A DNA stretch of 64,000 bases from Nocardia anaemiae NBRC 100462 (GCF_001612725.1 NZ_BDAZ01000003.1:124001-188000); one strand, 5' to 3'; positions 44,264 through 52,982 are shown, counted from the first letter of the stretch. The notes: generated by a model from the letters alone, not told the origin. Program-made: numbers and translations.

Positions 44264-47200
44264 TCAGCCGCGAGCCATATCGACAAACCGAGACAAATGC
44301 AACTGGTGCGCAACAGTAATGGTCGCGGTCGGACCGTTACGGTGTTTACCGACAATCAAATCGGCCTCACCACCTCGCGGATCGTCGCGCTCGAACGCGT
44401 CGGGGCGATGCAAAAGAATCACCATGTCCGCATCTTGTTCCAGCGAATTATGCGCCGAAATGCCTTGTGCCACAAAATTATGTGTCCCAGGAACCGTGCC
44501 GTCGTAGACATCTTGCTCACCGAGGCTGGTGATTTCAACGATCTTGTCCCAGAATACGTCGTTCGTTGCGAGCATTTCGATGTCGGCGTCGTCGAGGACG
44601 ACGGCGACTCGGGCCAGACGGGAGCGGCTGGGCGAGCGCTTCCACATGGCGGAGCCACAGAAGCGTGAGCCCATAGCGGCAGAGAATTCGCGGTGGGTCA
44701 TGTTCTTGGTGGACAGCAGGTCGCGGACCTTGGTCCAGACCTCCTTGGGGACCGTGTCGACATTCGTGTTGCGCGCTATCGGTTCCAGTTCGGTCAGTGC
44801 CGATTCCGCAGCGCGTCCTCGGGCACCGTGGACGCCGATATCACGCAAGAAGATGGTTTGGTTGTCCGCGCCGTCAACGGACAAGTGCCAGCAGTCACGG
44901 TAACCCGCCTTGGGCACCCTCTTGATGCGTCCGTGCACACCCAGACGAAGCAGGAGTTGGGCCAGATCATCGATGAGGCGGCGGCTGGTTGATGCGTAGT
45001 ACACGCGGGCCTGGCGCCCCTTGACGTCCCAGCGGACCGAGCCGTCGGTGGCCCACAGGTGGCGCACGAAAAGGGCGATCTGGTCGTTGGGAAGGGCGAA
45101 AACCTGCTGGGGGACGAACTTCTCGTAGCTGCGCAAGCCGAACAGTCCGAGTTCGTCCAGCCATGCGGCAATGGGGTTGCGCTTGCCGCGGGCCAGGCGG
45201 CCAGGAGCGCGCAGCCGCAAGGTTGTCACACGGGCTGCGGCGTAGTCGTCACGGACCGCGGTCACCCCGAAATGCGTTGCCGCTTCAGCGACTGCGGTCA
45301 GGTTCTCCTCGTCGATGCTGGCATAGCGGATCGGCTGGCGCTCGACGCATGAGCCGTCGCCGATCATGTGTGCCAACAGGATTAGTTCCGCGTCCGCCAT
45401 TCGGATCGTGTGCACTGGCTCCGGTACTCGGCGTGGAGTCGCGATGCGATCGCCGATGGCCAACTTCTCCAGCGCGATCCAGCCGTCGACGGTTAGAAAC
45501 GGGTGGTTGCCGGTTGCCTCGACTTCACGCCCTGAGGCGAGTCGCAACCGGAACACTTCCTTGCGGCCGCTCGGAAACACCTTCACCATCGGACGCGCCA
45601 CCATCCGCATCCGCTCGTCCAGTGACCAGACGAGCGGCTGCTCACCGCTGTCCAGCAGCTCTCTGAGAGTGGTCTCACCGCCGGTGTCGGCGCGCAGAAT
45701 TCGAGTCGAAGCAGGCATGCAACCAGACTCGCGCAGGTCAGAGACCATGGGGCGTTTATCGGTTCGCTGTTCGGGACCACGGTTCAGCTGGCTGATCGCG
45801 ATTACCGGGACTTCGAGTTCCTTGGCGAGGAGTTTCAGGTTTCGCGAGAAATCCGAGACTTCCTGCTGTCGGGATTCGACCTTTTTGCCCGAGGTCATCA
45901 GCTGAAGGTAATCCACCACAACAAGTTTCAGGTCGTGGCGTTGCTTCAGCCGCCGTGCCTTGGCGCGAATCTCCATCATGGTCAGATTGGGCGAATCATC
46001 GACGAACAGCGGAGCCTCGCTGATCTCGCTCATTCGCCGAGCCAGTTTGGTCCAGTCGTCATCACTCATCCGACCCGACCGCATATCACCGAGCTTGATC
46101 TTCGCCTCGGCCGAAAGCAGGCGCATCACGATCTCCGTGCGACTCATCTCCAAGGAGAAGATAACGCTCGCGAGGCCGTGCTTGATCGAGCAACTGCGCA
46201 TGAAGTCCATGCCGAGCGTCGAATTATGTGTCGGCAGCATCGTCGGGCCAGCCAAGTACAGGTGTTCCGCGTTGTCGACCTCGACGCAGCGCACCGCCAC
46301 GCTATCGATCTTGCGCGCGTCCACGATGTGTCGGGCGCCCGATCGAGCGGTGCCCGGCACCACATGGTTCAAGCTGCCGTCGAGGCCGTGCAGGGTGTGG
46401 ACAATCTCGCCGGTCGTGCGGACGGCCACGCGATTGCCCTCGTGCAGGTCGGATTCAGTGAGCCATTGGTGCTGCTCATCGGCGACGATCACGGTGCCGT
46501 CGGAGAATTCGATCTCGTAGCAGGGCCGGTCGGTCATCACTTCGGTAGCGGCCAGGACGCGAGTGGGGCGGCCTTGGGCGTCGAGGAGTTCGTCGCCTAC
46601 GCAGACCTCGCCCATGGTGGTCCAGCCGGTGGGTGTGGGCAGTGGGGTGTCCAGGGCCAGGGCCTTCCCGACGCCGGGTCGGGCCGCGACGATGATCATT
46701 TGGCCGGGGTGCAGGCCGTTGGTGAGTTCGTCGAGTTCGGTGAAGCCGGTGGGGACGCCGAGGGAGATGCCGCCGCGGGAGGCGATGGAGTCGATTTCGT
46801 CCATCGTCGGCTGCAGGAGTTCCTCGAGCGGGAGGAAGTCTTCGGTGGTGCGGCGTTCGGTGACCTCGTAGACCTCGGCCTGGGCGCGGTCGACGACCTC
46901 GGCGATGTCCTGGCCGTCCGCACCCGCGTAGCCGTATTGCACGATGCGGGTGCCCGCCTCGACAAGGCGGCGCAGAATCGCCTTCTCGGCAACGATTTCG
47001 GCGTAGTAGCCCGCATTGGCGGCGGTGGGGACGGTCTGGGTCAGGGTGACCAGATAGGGCGGGCCGCCGATGCGCTTGAGTTCGCCGCGGCGGTCCAGGC
47101 CCGCGGCGACGGTGACCGGGTCGGCGGGTTCGCCGCGGCCGTAGAGATCGAGAATGGTGTCGTAGACCGCTTGGTGGGCCGGACGGTAGAAATCACCGGG

Positions 47201-47362
47201 GCGCAGCACCTCGACGACGTCGGCGATCGCATCCTTGCTCAGCAGCATGCCGCCGAGCACGGACTGCTCGGCCGCCATATCGTGCGGGGGCTGCCTGCCG
47301 AAGTCCTCACCGGGCGGTTCGGGCGGATAGTCCGTGTGCCCGCGGTCATCGGTGGTGGTCAC
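44264..47362 (-). CDS. dnaB: Replicative DNA helicase DnaB with two inteins
   Basis: Precursor of 1032 residues; removing both inteins leaves a 460-residue hexameric 5'-3' replication helicase. Extein parts: N-terminal DnaB domain ('PHDMAAEQSVLGGMLL', 27-42), RecA-like core with split Walker A ARPGVGK/ST (residues 227-233 and 381-382), Walker B 'LVVVDYLQLM' and 'RPMVSDLRESG/SLEQDADMVI'. The first intein sits between Lys and Ser of Walker A and the second in the DnaB-b site, so the unspliced protein cannot hydrolyse ATP normally. It is the last gene of the rpsF-ssb-rpsR-rplI-dnaB order, but a terminator and 0.7 kb of non-coding DNA separate it from rplI, so it has its own promoter. The ATG start gives MTTTDDRGHTDYP. 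Confidence 0.93.
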   Translation of the reverse strand: MTTTDDRGHTDYPPEPPGEDFGRQPPHDMAAEQSVLGGMLLSKDAIADVVEVLRPGDFYRPAHQAVYDTILDLYGRGEPADPVTVAAGLDRRGELKRIGGPPYLVTLTQTVPTAANAGYYAEIVAEKAILRRLVEAGTRIVQYGYAGADGQDIAEVVDRAQAEVYEVTERRTTEDFLPLEELLQPTMDEIDSIASRGGISLGVPTGFTELDELTNGLHPGQMIIVAARPGVGKALALDTPLPTPTGWTTMGEVCVGDELLDAQGRPTRVLAATEVMTDRPCYEIEFSDGTVIVADEQHQWLTESDLHEGNRVAVRTTGEIVHTLHGLDGSLNHVVPGTARSGARHIVDARKIDSVAVRCVEVDNAEHLYLAGPTMLPTHNSTLGMDFMRSCSIKHGLASVIFSLEMSRTEIVMRLLSAEAKIKLGDMRSGRMSDDDWTKLARRMSEISEAPLFVDDSPNLTMMEIRAKARRLKQRHDLKLVVVDYLQLMTSGKKVESRQQEVSDFSRNLKLLAKELEVPVIAISQLNRGPEQRTDKRPMVSDLRESGCMPASTRILRADTGGETTLRELLDSGEQPLVWSLDERMRMVARPMVKVFPSGRKEVFRLRLASGREVEATGNHPFLTVDGWIALEKLAIGDRIATPRRVPEPVHTIRMADAELILLAHMIGDGSCVERQPIRYASIDEENLTAVAEAATHFGVTAVRDDYAAARVTTLRLRAPGRLARGKRNPIAAWLDELGLFGLRSYEKFVPQQVFALPNDQIALFVRHLWATDGSVRWDVKGRQARVYYASTSRRLIDDLAQLLLRLGVHGRIKRVPKAGYRDCWHLSVDGADNQTIFLRDIGVHGARGRAAESALTELEPIARNTNVDTVPKEVWTKVRDLLSTKNMTHREFSAAMGSRFCGSAMWKRSPSRSRLARVAVVLDDADIEMLATNDVFWDKIVEITSLGEQDVYDGTVPGTHNFVAQGISAHNSLEQDADMVILLHRPDAFERDDPRGGEADLIVGKHRNGPTATITVAHQLHLSRFVDMARG
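44447..45721 (-). mobile_element. Full-length intein with LAGLIDADG endonuclease in DnaB-b site
   Basis: 425 residues (548-972 of the precursor) between SDLRESG and SLEQDAD, a known DnaB insertion point. It starts CMPASTRILRADTG, has block B 'EATGNHPFLTVDGW', and ends VPGTHNFVAQGISAHN. The last His-Asn and +1 Ser973 are standard for class 1 splicing. Two LAGLIDADG-like helices are visible: LLAHMIGDGS (662-671) and FVRHLWATDGS (765-775), so a DOD homing endonuclease is embedded, probably still active. Confidence 0.88.
46223..46663 (-). mobile_element. Mini-intein in Walker A of DnaB, class 3 type
   Basis: 147 residues (234-380 of the precursor) between GVGK and STL. It begins with Ala (ALALDTPLPTPTGWTTMGEV), not the Cys or Ser of ordinary inteins. 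It shows Trp300 in DEQHQWLT (block B), Cys359 in VAVRCVEVDN (block F) and Thr378 in LPTHN before the last His-Asn. This Trp-Cys-Thr set is the published signature of class 3 inteins, which start splicing from the block F cysteine. No homing endonuclease is present. The +1 residue is Ser381, the Walker A serine itself. Confidence 0.85.
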
Positions 47363-48020
47363 CAGACTCGACCGTCCTCTCTCGCCACTTGCAGGCCGTT
47401 CGAAAACGCCTACCCGCCGACCCTATTGATCACTCGTTGTACTCCCGGGCTACGACACATTCGGCAGCGCACCACGACCGAGCGACCTCGCCAGCGGGCC
47501 TCACCTGCGGTTCCAGCAAACCGCCTCGGCAGGTGCCGAATCATGCCGTTCCGGGTGGTGCGTGCACGATGTTGCGACGAACCTAGGCGACCCGATGGGC
47601 AGTCGCCAAACCGCAATGTGCACACACCTGTGGATAAGTTGGGGACTGTTTACCTAACGTTGTGCACCCCCTGTGTACAACTTGGGGAAAACCCAGGTCA
47701 CACCGCTCAAACACGCTGATAGATATCGATTTCTTGATCTATCCACGTGTGGATGAATGAAGTGCGGCGTGTCGGTCTAGTTGAACAGCCGGGCGTGTTG
47801 TGGGTAAACAGCGCGTTCAGTGGCTATGGCGTGGATCACATTGCTTCCGGTTGGTTTTCTCAGCGATCCACAAGCCGAATAACCGGTGGTAGAGCCGATA
47901 GCAGCGGGTTGCCGAAAATGGTCCAGATCACCGCGTCGACCATATCGCAAATATTTGGCTATTTATCCGGAAGGCATAGCTCACCAGCCGCGCCCGCACA
48001 GTAGGTCCATGCGCACAGCC
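47363..48020. other. Non-coding region upstream of dnaB with clustered DnaA-box-like 9-mers
   Basis: 658 bases without a supported gene, including the dnaB promoter. DnaA-box-like sites: TGTGGATAA (47629-47637, reverse complement of the canonical TTATCCACA), TTGTGCACC (47660-47668), TGTGTACAA (47672-47680), CTATCCACG (47739-47747), TGTGGATGA (47748-47756), TGTGGGTAA (47799-47807) and CGATCCACA (47864-47872). An AT-rich patch (about 47718-47740) lies among them. This resembles a DnaA-binding control or titration region; the true oriC is normally beside dnaA/dnaN, which are absent here. Confidence 0.6.
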
Positions 48021-48058
48021 GAAGGCCACCCTTGTGCCGAAACACAAGAGTGGCCTTC
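48021..48058 (-). terminator. Hairpin terminator after rplI
   Basis: GAAGGCCACcCTTGTG (48021-48036) pairs with CACAAGaGTGGCCTTC (48043-48058) with one mismatch and a 6-base loop, 8 bases after the rplI stop. It separates the ribosomal operon from dnaB. Confidence 0.85.
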
Positions 48059-48066
48059 GAATGAAC

Positions 48067-48519
48067 TCAGTTCGCGGCGACCTGCAGGTCGAACTTGGCG
48101 ACCACATCGGGGTGCAGATGCACCACGACGTTGTGCTTGCCGACCGTCTTGATGTGCGACTTCGGCAGCTCGATGCTGCGCTTGTCGACGACCGGACCAC
48201 CGGCCGACTTGATCGCGGCGGCGACGTCGGACTGGGTCACCGAGCCGAACAGCTTGCCGGTGCCAGCGGTCTTGACCGACAGCGAAACCGAATCCAGGCC
48301 CTCGATGGCCTGCTTCAGCTCATTGGCGTGATCCAGGTCGCGCACCTTGCGCGCGTCCTGCGCCCGACGGATGCCCTCGACCTGCTTCTGTGCGCCACGG
48401 CTGGCCACGATCGCCAGGCCGCGAGGCAGCAGGTAGTTGCGGCCGTAGCCGTCCTTGACCTCCACGGTGTCACCGGGGGCACCGAGGTTGTCCACATCAG
48501 CAGTAAGAATCAACTTCAT
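48067..48519 (-). CDS. rplI: 50S ribosomal protein L9
   Basis: 150 residues; the N-terminal L9 domain [36 protein letters not shown] is unmistakable, followed by the long connecting helix and the C-terminal domain ('[15 protein letters not shown]', ending [20 protein letters not shown]). It binds 23S rRNA near the L1 stalk. ATG 48519 has GGGAGG upstream. Fourth gene of the rpsF-ssb-rpsR-rplI operon; terminator follows. Confidence 0.97.
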   Translation of the reverse strand: MKLILTADVDNLGAPGDTVEVKDGYGRNYLLPRGLAIVASRGAQKQVEGIRRAQDARKVRDLDHANELKQAIEGLDSVSLSVKTAGTGKLFGSVTQSDVAAAIKSAGGPVVDKRSIELPKSHIKTVGKHNVVVHLHPDVVAKFDLQVAAN

Positions 48520-48535
48520 TGCGATGCCTCCCTTC

Positions 48536-48787
48536 TCAGCGAGCCGTCGACACGTAGGGCAGCAGGGCCACCTCACGCGAGTTCTTCACGGCAACGGCGA
48601 CGTCGCGCTGATGCTGCACGCAGTTGCCGGTGACCCGGCGAGCGCGGATCTTGCCGCGATCACTGACGTACTTCCGCAGCAGGGCGGTGTCCTTGTAATC
48701 GATATTGACGGTGCCGGACTTGGCTTCCTTGCAGAAGGTGCAAGCCTTCTTCTTCAGCACCTTTTCGCGCGCGGGCGCTTTAGGCAT
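48536..48787 (-). CDS. rpsR: 30S ribosomal protein S18, zinc-binding form
   Basis: 83 residues, [21 protein letters not shown] at the start and '[25 protein letters not shown]' at the end. Cys16 and Cys19 (CTFC) with the later Cys and His (NCVQH) make the four-ligand zinc site of C+ S18 proteins, so this is the zinc-dependent paralogue, and a zinc-free copy may exist elsewhere in the genome. It pairs with S6 on the 30S platform. Gap to rplI is 16 bases. Confidence 0.96.
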   Translation of the reverse strand: MPKAPAREKVLKKKACTFCKEAKSGTVNIDYKDTALLRKYVSDRGKIRARRVTGNCVQHQRDVAVAVKNSREVALLPYVSTAR

Positions 48788-48842
48788 GGTTACTCCGTAA
48801 TCAATGATGGCCCAGTAACAATCGGGCCGATGTGAGCCGTTC

Positions 48843-49379
48843 TCAGAACGGCGGTTCGTCGTCTACACGGCCGCCCCCGAAGGAGCCTGCCGCGGGTGCG
48901 CTGCCCCACGGGTCGTCGTCGGCGCCGCCGGAACGGCTGCCGCCGCCACCACCACCGGCCGGAGCGAAGTTGCCACCGCCGCCACCGGAACCGAAGCCGC
49001 CGCCCCCGCCGCCGCGGCTGGCCTTGGCGACCTTCGCGGTGGCGTAGCGCAGCGAGGGACCGACCTCGTCGACCTCGAGCTCGACGACTGTGCGCTTCTC
49101 ACCCTCGCGGGTTTCGTAGGAGCGCTGCTTCAGCCGTCCGCTCACGATCACACGGGCGCCTCGGGTCAGGCTTTCGGCGACATTCTCCGCAGCTTCACGC
49201 CAGATGTTGCAGCGCAGGAAAAGCGCTTCGCCGTCTTTCCATTCATTCGAATTACGGTCGAACACGCGGGGAGTCGATGCGACGGTGAAATTCGCCACCG
49301 CAGCGCCCGCGGGCGTGAATCGAAGTTCGGGATCGGCCGTCAAGTTCCCGATGACGGTGATGACCGTGTCGCCTGCCAT
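48843..49379 (-). CDS. ssb: Single-stranded DNA-binding protein
   Basis: 178 residues. OB-fold domain at the N-terminus ([25 protein letters not shown], '[27 protein letters not shown]', about 1-115), a Gly-rich disordered linker (about 118-165) and the acidic tip DDEPPF that recruits replication and repair proteins. ATG 49379 follows AGGAGG. Second gene of the ribosomal-replication operon. Confidence 0.96.
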   Translation of the reverse strand: MAGDTVITVIGNLTADPELRFTPAGAAVANFTVASTPRVFDRNSNEWKDGEALFLRCNIWREAAENVAESLTRGARVIVSGRLKQRSYETREGEKRTVVELEVDEVGPSLRYATAKVAKASRGGGGGGFGSGGGGGNFAPAGGGGGGSRSGGADDDPWGSAPAAGSFGGGRVDDEPPF

Positions 49380-49463
49380 GTGGTTCCTCCTGCTCGGTAT
49401 GCAGTCCGCAGTGCACTCGCTTTTGCGCTAGAGCCTAGAGACAGGCACCGACGCAATCGAGAG

Positions 49464-49751
49464 TCACTTGCCGTGGCGCAGAACCTTGGTGCGCAGCACC
49501 GACTCGTTGAGACCCAGCTGGCGGTCGAGCTCGCTCACGGTGGCGGGCTCGGCGGTCAGATCGACCACGGCGTAGATGCCTTCGGCCTGCTTGGCGATCT
49601 CGTAGGCGAGCCGGCGGCGGCCCCAGATGTCGACCTTGTCGACCTTGCCGCCATCGGTCTTGACGACGCTCAGCATGTTGTCCAGCGACGGACCAACAGT
49701 GCGCTCGTCCAGGCTCGGATCGAGGATGACCATCACTTCGTAATGACGCAC
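49464..49751 (-). CDS. rpsF: 30S ribosomal protein S6
   Basis: 95 residues: '[27 protein letters not shown]', '[37 protein letters not shown]', typical S6. It partners S18. GTG 49751 is preceded by a near-perfect ribosome binding site (AGGAGGTGAT). First gene of the operon; a structured leader with two hairpins lies upstream. Confidence 0.96.
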   Translation of the reverse strand: MRHYEVMVILDPSLDERTVGPSLDNMLSVVKTDGGKVDKVDIWGRRRLAYEIAKQAEGIYAVVDLTAEPATVSELDRQLGLNESVLRTKVLRHGK

Positions 49752-49782
49752 GGACCAATCACCTCCTGTGGACTAGGAAACG

Positions 49783-49826
49783 GCCACGGACGGTCCGTGG
49801 CAGGAGGGTCGTTGCGTCAGCAACCC
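49783..49826 (-). promoter_or_regulatory. Structured 5' leader of rpsF, candidate S6:S18 autoregulatory element
   Basis: On the minus strand two hairpins precede rpsF: GTTGC-tgac-GCAAC (49811-49824, flanked by GGG/CCC) and GCCACGGA-ccg-TCCGTGGC (49783-49801). The second has an 8-base-pair stem with CCG in its loop. S6:S18 leaders described in bacteria contain a conserved CCG in an unpaired region, so this may be the autoregulatory site, though the classic bulge architecture is not proven here. Confidence 0.45.
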
Positions 49827-49944
49827 GACAAGGCTACATGAACGCCCGTTGAGCAGCGAAATCGATGCCAGCGGCGGTGCCAGTATGGTCATTGGTGGGG
49901 GGAAGCACGGGCGTCGTCGCACCGTGCGGCCTAGGGTGGTGCGC

Positions 49945-51339
49945 ATGCCGACCGGACTCGCCACCCGCGACAGGATCGTCGGGGGAGTGACGCGCAGCGC
50001 GGCCGTGACTGCGGCGGTGGTGGTGTTGCTGTGCGGCCTCACGCTGGCGCTCGCGTATGCGAACAAGGCGCGGTGCGCGGGTGCGCCGTTCGCCGAGAAC
50101 GGTCGCAGTGCGATCTTCGATGTGATCAAGGATTCGGACGTCTGTTATTCCGATATTCAATTCCTGTGGCTCGGGCGCGATATCGATCAGCACGTATTTC
50201 CGTACATCGACGGCGGCATCACCGATGACGGCACGTTGACCGGTGGCGCGGTCGAATATCCGGTGCTCAGCGGGGTGCTGATGTGGCTCGGCGGGGTCGG
50301 TGCCGATAACGATGCGGAATTCCTGCTGCATTCGGCCTTGTTATTGGCGCCGTTCGCCTTGTTGACCGCTTGGCTGCTTGCTCGACTGGCCGGGTGGGCG
50401 GCGCTGCTGTGGGCGGCGGGGTCGCCGCTGGTGCTCTACGCATTCCACAACTGGGAGCTACCCGTGGTCTGCATGGCGGTCGCCGCGGTGTACGTGGTTA
50501 CCGCGCTGACCCGATATTCTTTGCGCACCAGGGGAATTTTGGCCGCGGTGCTGCTCGGTATCGGATTCTGTCTCAAGCTGTATCCCGGCATCTTCGTGCT
50601 GCCTCTGCTGGCCTATGTGCTCACCGGTGGTCAGCGCGATATGGATGATCCGACGCCGACCAGGTTCGATGTGCGCGGTGCGTTGCTGACCGCGGCGGCG
50701 GCCGTCGGTACGGTGGTCGTGGTGAATCTGCCGTTCGCACTTGCCGGTTATGACGGCTGGCGCGCATCGATCACCTTCCAGCAATTGCGCCAGGCCGACA
50801 TCACCACGAATTCCATTTGGTACTGGGGACTTCGACAGGTGTTCGCTCAGGATGCCGACGGTGAGAGCGCATTTCAGCATGCCGTCTCGATCGCGTCGCC
50901 AACGCTGGTGTTGACCTCGTTCGCGCTGGCAATGTGGTTGGGCTGGAAGCGATTCGCCAGGACCGGCACCTTCCCGTGGATCGGCGTCAGCGGCGCGATG
51001 TTGTGCGGCTTCCTGCTGTTCCACAAGGTGCATTCGCCGCAGTACACGCTGTGGTTGGTGCCGTTCATGGTTCTGCTCGAGGTGCCGTGGGCGGCGATCG
51101 GCGCGTATCTGGTCGCCGATGCGGCGATCGGGATCGGCGTCTTCCGGTATTTCTATTCGATCGTCTCGGGCAACTCGGTGGATTCGATGGAGAATGTCGT
51201 GCAATTCGGCGTATGGGGACGAGCCGCGCTGCTGGTGGTGTTCTTCTTCCTGTTCCTACGGGCGCGGCCGCGTGGATTCCGACCCGAACCGCCGCGGATA
51301 CCCCGATTCGAACCCGGCAGCCTGGTACAGGTGGGCTAG
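49945..51339 (+). CDS. Polytopic membrane glycosyltransferase (GT87/GT-C type)
   Basis: About 464 residues with some eleven hydrophobic helices. The first long loop, 'CYSDIQFLWLGRDIDQHVFPYIDG' after helix 1, contains acidic residues (SDI, DID) in the place expected for the catalytic Asp of GT-C enzymes that use polyprenyl-phosphate sugars. 'ILAAVLLGIGFCLKLYPGIFVLPLLAY' is characteristic of the GT87 (alpha-mannosyl/arabinosyl-type) group. In mycobacteria a homologous gene sits next to rpsF in the same neighbourhood; here it is divergent. Start uncertain: ATG 49945 has AGGGTGG nearby; ATG 49885 adds 20 basic residues. Confidence 0.78.
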   Translation: MPTGLATRDRIVGGVTRSAAVTAAVVVLLCGLTLALAYANKARCAGAPFAENGRSAIFDVIKDSDVCYSDIQFLWLGRDIDQHVFPYIDGGITDDGTLTGGAVEYPVLSGVLMWLGGVGADNDAEFLLHSALLLAPFALLTAWLLARLAGWAALLWAAGSPLVLYAFHNWELPVVCMAVAAVYVVTALTRYSLRTRGILAAVLLGIGFCLKLYPGIFVLPLLAYVLTGGQRDMDDPTPTRFDVRGALLTAAAAVGTVVVVNLPFALAGYDGWRASITFQQLRQADITTNSIWYWGLRQVFAQDADGESAFQHAVSIASPTLVLTSFALAMWLGWKRFARTGTFPWIGVSGAMLCGFLLFHKVHSPQYTLWLVPFMVLLEVPWAAIGAYLVADAAIGIGVFRYFYSIVSGNSVDSMENVVQFGVWGRAALLVVFFFLFLRARPRGFRPEPPRIPRFEPGSLVQVG

Positions 51340-51351
51340 CACGAACCGGGG

Positions 51352-51888
51352 TCAGTCGGCGTGTCTGGCGCGGAAGGCGGCGCTTTTGGCGCGGTTGCCG
51401 CAGATGGTCATATCGCACCAGCGGCGCGACTTACCGCGTGAGGTATCGAGGTACAGCCGCGTGCATTCGACGCGGCCGCATTGCTTGATCAACCCCCGCT
51501 CCGGCCCGCCGAGCATTTCGATTGCGGACCGGGCGATCGCGGCGAGTGCGGCATCCGGAGCGCCGTGGCGGGTGATCGTGGCATCGGATCGCAAAGTGAG
51601 CCTGGGGAGTTCGCCGCCTGCGAGCTCGTTGACGATCTTGCGGTCCGCATCCGCGAACGGCTCGTCGCTGGCCGCGGCCATGGCCAGTCGGTAGGCCGCC
51701 TCGCGCAGGCATACCGCCCGGTCGAGCGTCGCCGCATCGCAGTGTGCAGGGGTGTCGAGGAGCTCGGCGGCGAGCAGCCACTCGTCCAGATCCGCCGGGG
51801 TGGCGAGGAAGTCGTCGAACGTCGTGGCACGGGCCTTGACCGTGCCTGCGAAGTCCAAGGCGAGGTTACCGCTCACGAAGGTGAACAC
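51352..51888 (-). CDS. CGNR zinc-finger protein (ABATE-type regulator)
   Basis: 178 residues. N-terminal part (LALDFAGTVKAR, then 'LDEWLLAAELLD') is the ABATE domain. The C-terminal zinc finger is 'CGRVECTRLYLDTSRGKSRRWCDMTICGNRAKSAAFR' with its Cys pairs and the CGNR tetrad. Presumed transcription regulator in actinobacteria. GTG 51888 has TATTAT six bases upstream, so it is probably leaderless; GTG 51876 is an alternative. Divergent from an EamA exporter, with repeated GGTTA-type sites between, which makes the exporter its likely target. Confidence 0.82.
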   Translation of the reverse strand: MFTFVSGNLALDFAGTVKARATTFDDFLATPADLDEWLLAAELLDTPAHCDAATLDRAVCLREAAYRLAMAAASDEPFADADRKIVNELAGGELPRLTLRSDATITRHGAPDAALAAIARSAIEMLGGPERGLIKQCGRVECTRLYLDTSRGKSRRWCDMTICGNRAKSAAFRARHAD

Positions 51889-51897
51889 CCTCTGATA

Positions 51898-51960
51898 ATA
51901 ACCACCTTGACAGGTTATGCACCAAGGTGCGACGGTTAGTAACCGCCTCAGATGGTTATT
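51898..51960. promoter_or_regulatory. Divergent promoter with repeated GGTTA sites
   Basis: Between the CGNR gene and the EamA gene: ATAACC (51898-51903) inverted to GGTTAT (51913-51918), the palindrome GGTTAgTAACC (51934-51944) and GGTTATT (51954-51960). Four related half-sites in 63 bases strongly suggest an operator for the CGNR protein. Confidence 0.6.
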
Positions 51961-51977
51961 AGCCTGTAGGAGTGCAC

Positions 51978-52907
51978 GTGAAGACGCTGCTCTTGGACCC
52001 GCTGTTCCGCACGACCGACAAGCCCTCCCTTGCGGCGGGCATGCAACCACTGTTCGTCGTGCTGTGGAGCAGCGCCTTCATCGCCGGGGTCATCGGTGTC
52101 GGCGCGGCACCGCCGATGACGGTGCTGTTCGCGCGCTTCGCCATCGCTGCGGTCCTGCTCGCGGTGTACGCCAGCGTGATTCGCGCGAGTTGGCCGAGCG
52201 CGCACCAGCTCAAACATGTCGTCATCGCGGGTCTGCTGATGCAGATCGTGCAGTTCGGCGCGTTCTACACGGCGATGAGCCTGCATGTTTCGGCCGCGAT
52301 CATCGCCCTGGTGCAGGGGCTCAATCCGGTCGTCATCGCTTTGCTGGCCGGATTCATCGGCGAAACCGTCACGGCGCGACAGTGGTTCGGCTTCGGCATC
52401 GGTGGTGTCGGCGTCGGTTTGGCGGTACTCGACCAATCGAGCATGTCACTGGTCGGTCTGCTGCTGTGCGTGATCGGCTTGCTCGGCCTCAGTGTCGGCA
52501 CGATCTACCAGAAACGCTTTGTACCGCAGGTCGATTCGCGCGCCACCACCGCCATCCACATGGCCGCGAGCGCGCCGATCGCGGGCATATTGGCCTGGTG
52601 CACCGGCCAATTGCACATCTGGGATGCGACGCGATTCGTGGAATCGCTCACCTGGATGGTGCTGGTCAATTCGATGATCGCATTCCTGCTGTTGAACGCG
52701 ATGCTGAAGCGTTGGGAGGCAACACGAGTCGGGCGTCTGTTCTTCGCGACTCCCGCGGTCACCGCCGTGCTGGCCTGGCTGTTCATCGATCAGCCGCTGC
52801 GGCCCCTCGCCGCCGCCGGACTCAGCGTCGGGCTGATCGGCATGGTGTGCGCCTCGCGCCGCCCGACGCCCGCAGTCGATCAGCGGCAGCCGGTGCCCGT
52901 GCGCTGA
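51978..52907 (+). CDS. EamA/DMT-family transporter
   Basis: 309 residues with ten hydrophobic helices in two EamA repeats ('LWSSAFIAGVIGVGAAPPMTVLFARFAIA' start, then 'LNPVVIALLAGFIGETVTARQWFGFGIG'; second repeat 'ATPAVTAVLAWLFIDQPLRPLA'). Probable efflux of an amino acid or drug-like compound. GTG 51978 has AGGAG 5 bases upstream. Divergent from the CGNR regulator. Confidence 0.84.
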   Translation: MKTLLLDPLFRTTDKPSLAAGMQPLFVVLWSSAFIAGVIGVGAAPPMTVLFARFAIAAVLLAVYASVIRASWPSAHQLKHVVIAGLLMQIVQFGAFYTAMSLHVSAAIIALVQGLNPVVIALLAGFIGETVTARQWFGFGIGGVGVGLAVLDQSSMSLVGLLLCVIGLLGLSVGTIYQKRFVPQVDSRATTAIHMAASAPIAGILAWCTGQLHIWDATRFVESLTWMVLVNSMIAFLLLNAMLKRWEATRVGRLFFATPAVTAVLAWLFIDQPLRPLAAAGLSVGLIGMVCASRRPTPAVDQRQPVPVR

Positions 52908-52927
52908 ATCCCTCTCGGGCAAAGAGA

Positions 52928-52956
52928 AGCGGCAGCGGTTGGAGGCCGCCGCCGCT
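52928..52956. terminator. Convergent hairpin terminator
   Basis: AGCGGCaGC (52928-52936) against GCcGCCGCT (52948-52956) with one mismatch, between the stop codons of the convergent exporter and TerC genes. It probably serves both. Confidence 0.55.
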
Positions 52957-52982
52957 CGAATTCTGCTGCTATCCGCCGGAAT

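Noticed and set aside
45935..47719. 594-residue plus-strand frame opposite dnaB
   Set aside because: Composition artefact; the other strand encodes DnaB and its inteins without doubt.
47747..48004. 85-residue plus-strand frame in the dnaB upstream region
   Set aside because: No ribosome binding site, low coding character and an overlap with the DnaA-box-like sites; left as non-coding.
47363..48020. Considered as chromosome origin (oriC)
   Set aside because: DnaA boxes are imperfect, and in actinobacteria oriC lies between dnaA and dnaN, neither of which is here; kept as a DnaA-binding candidate only.
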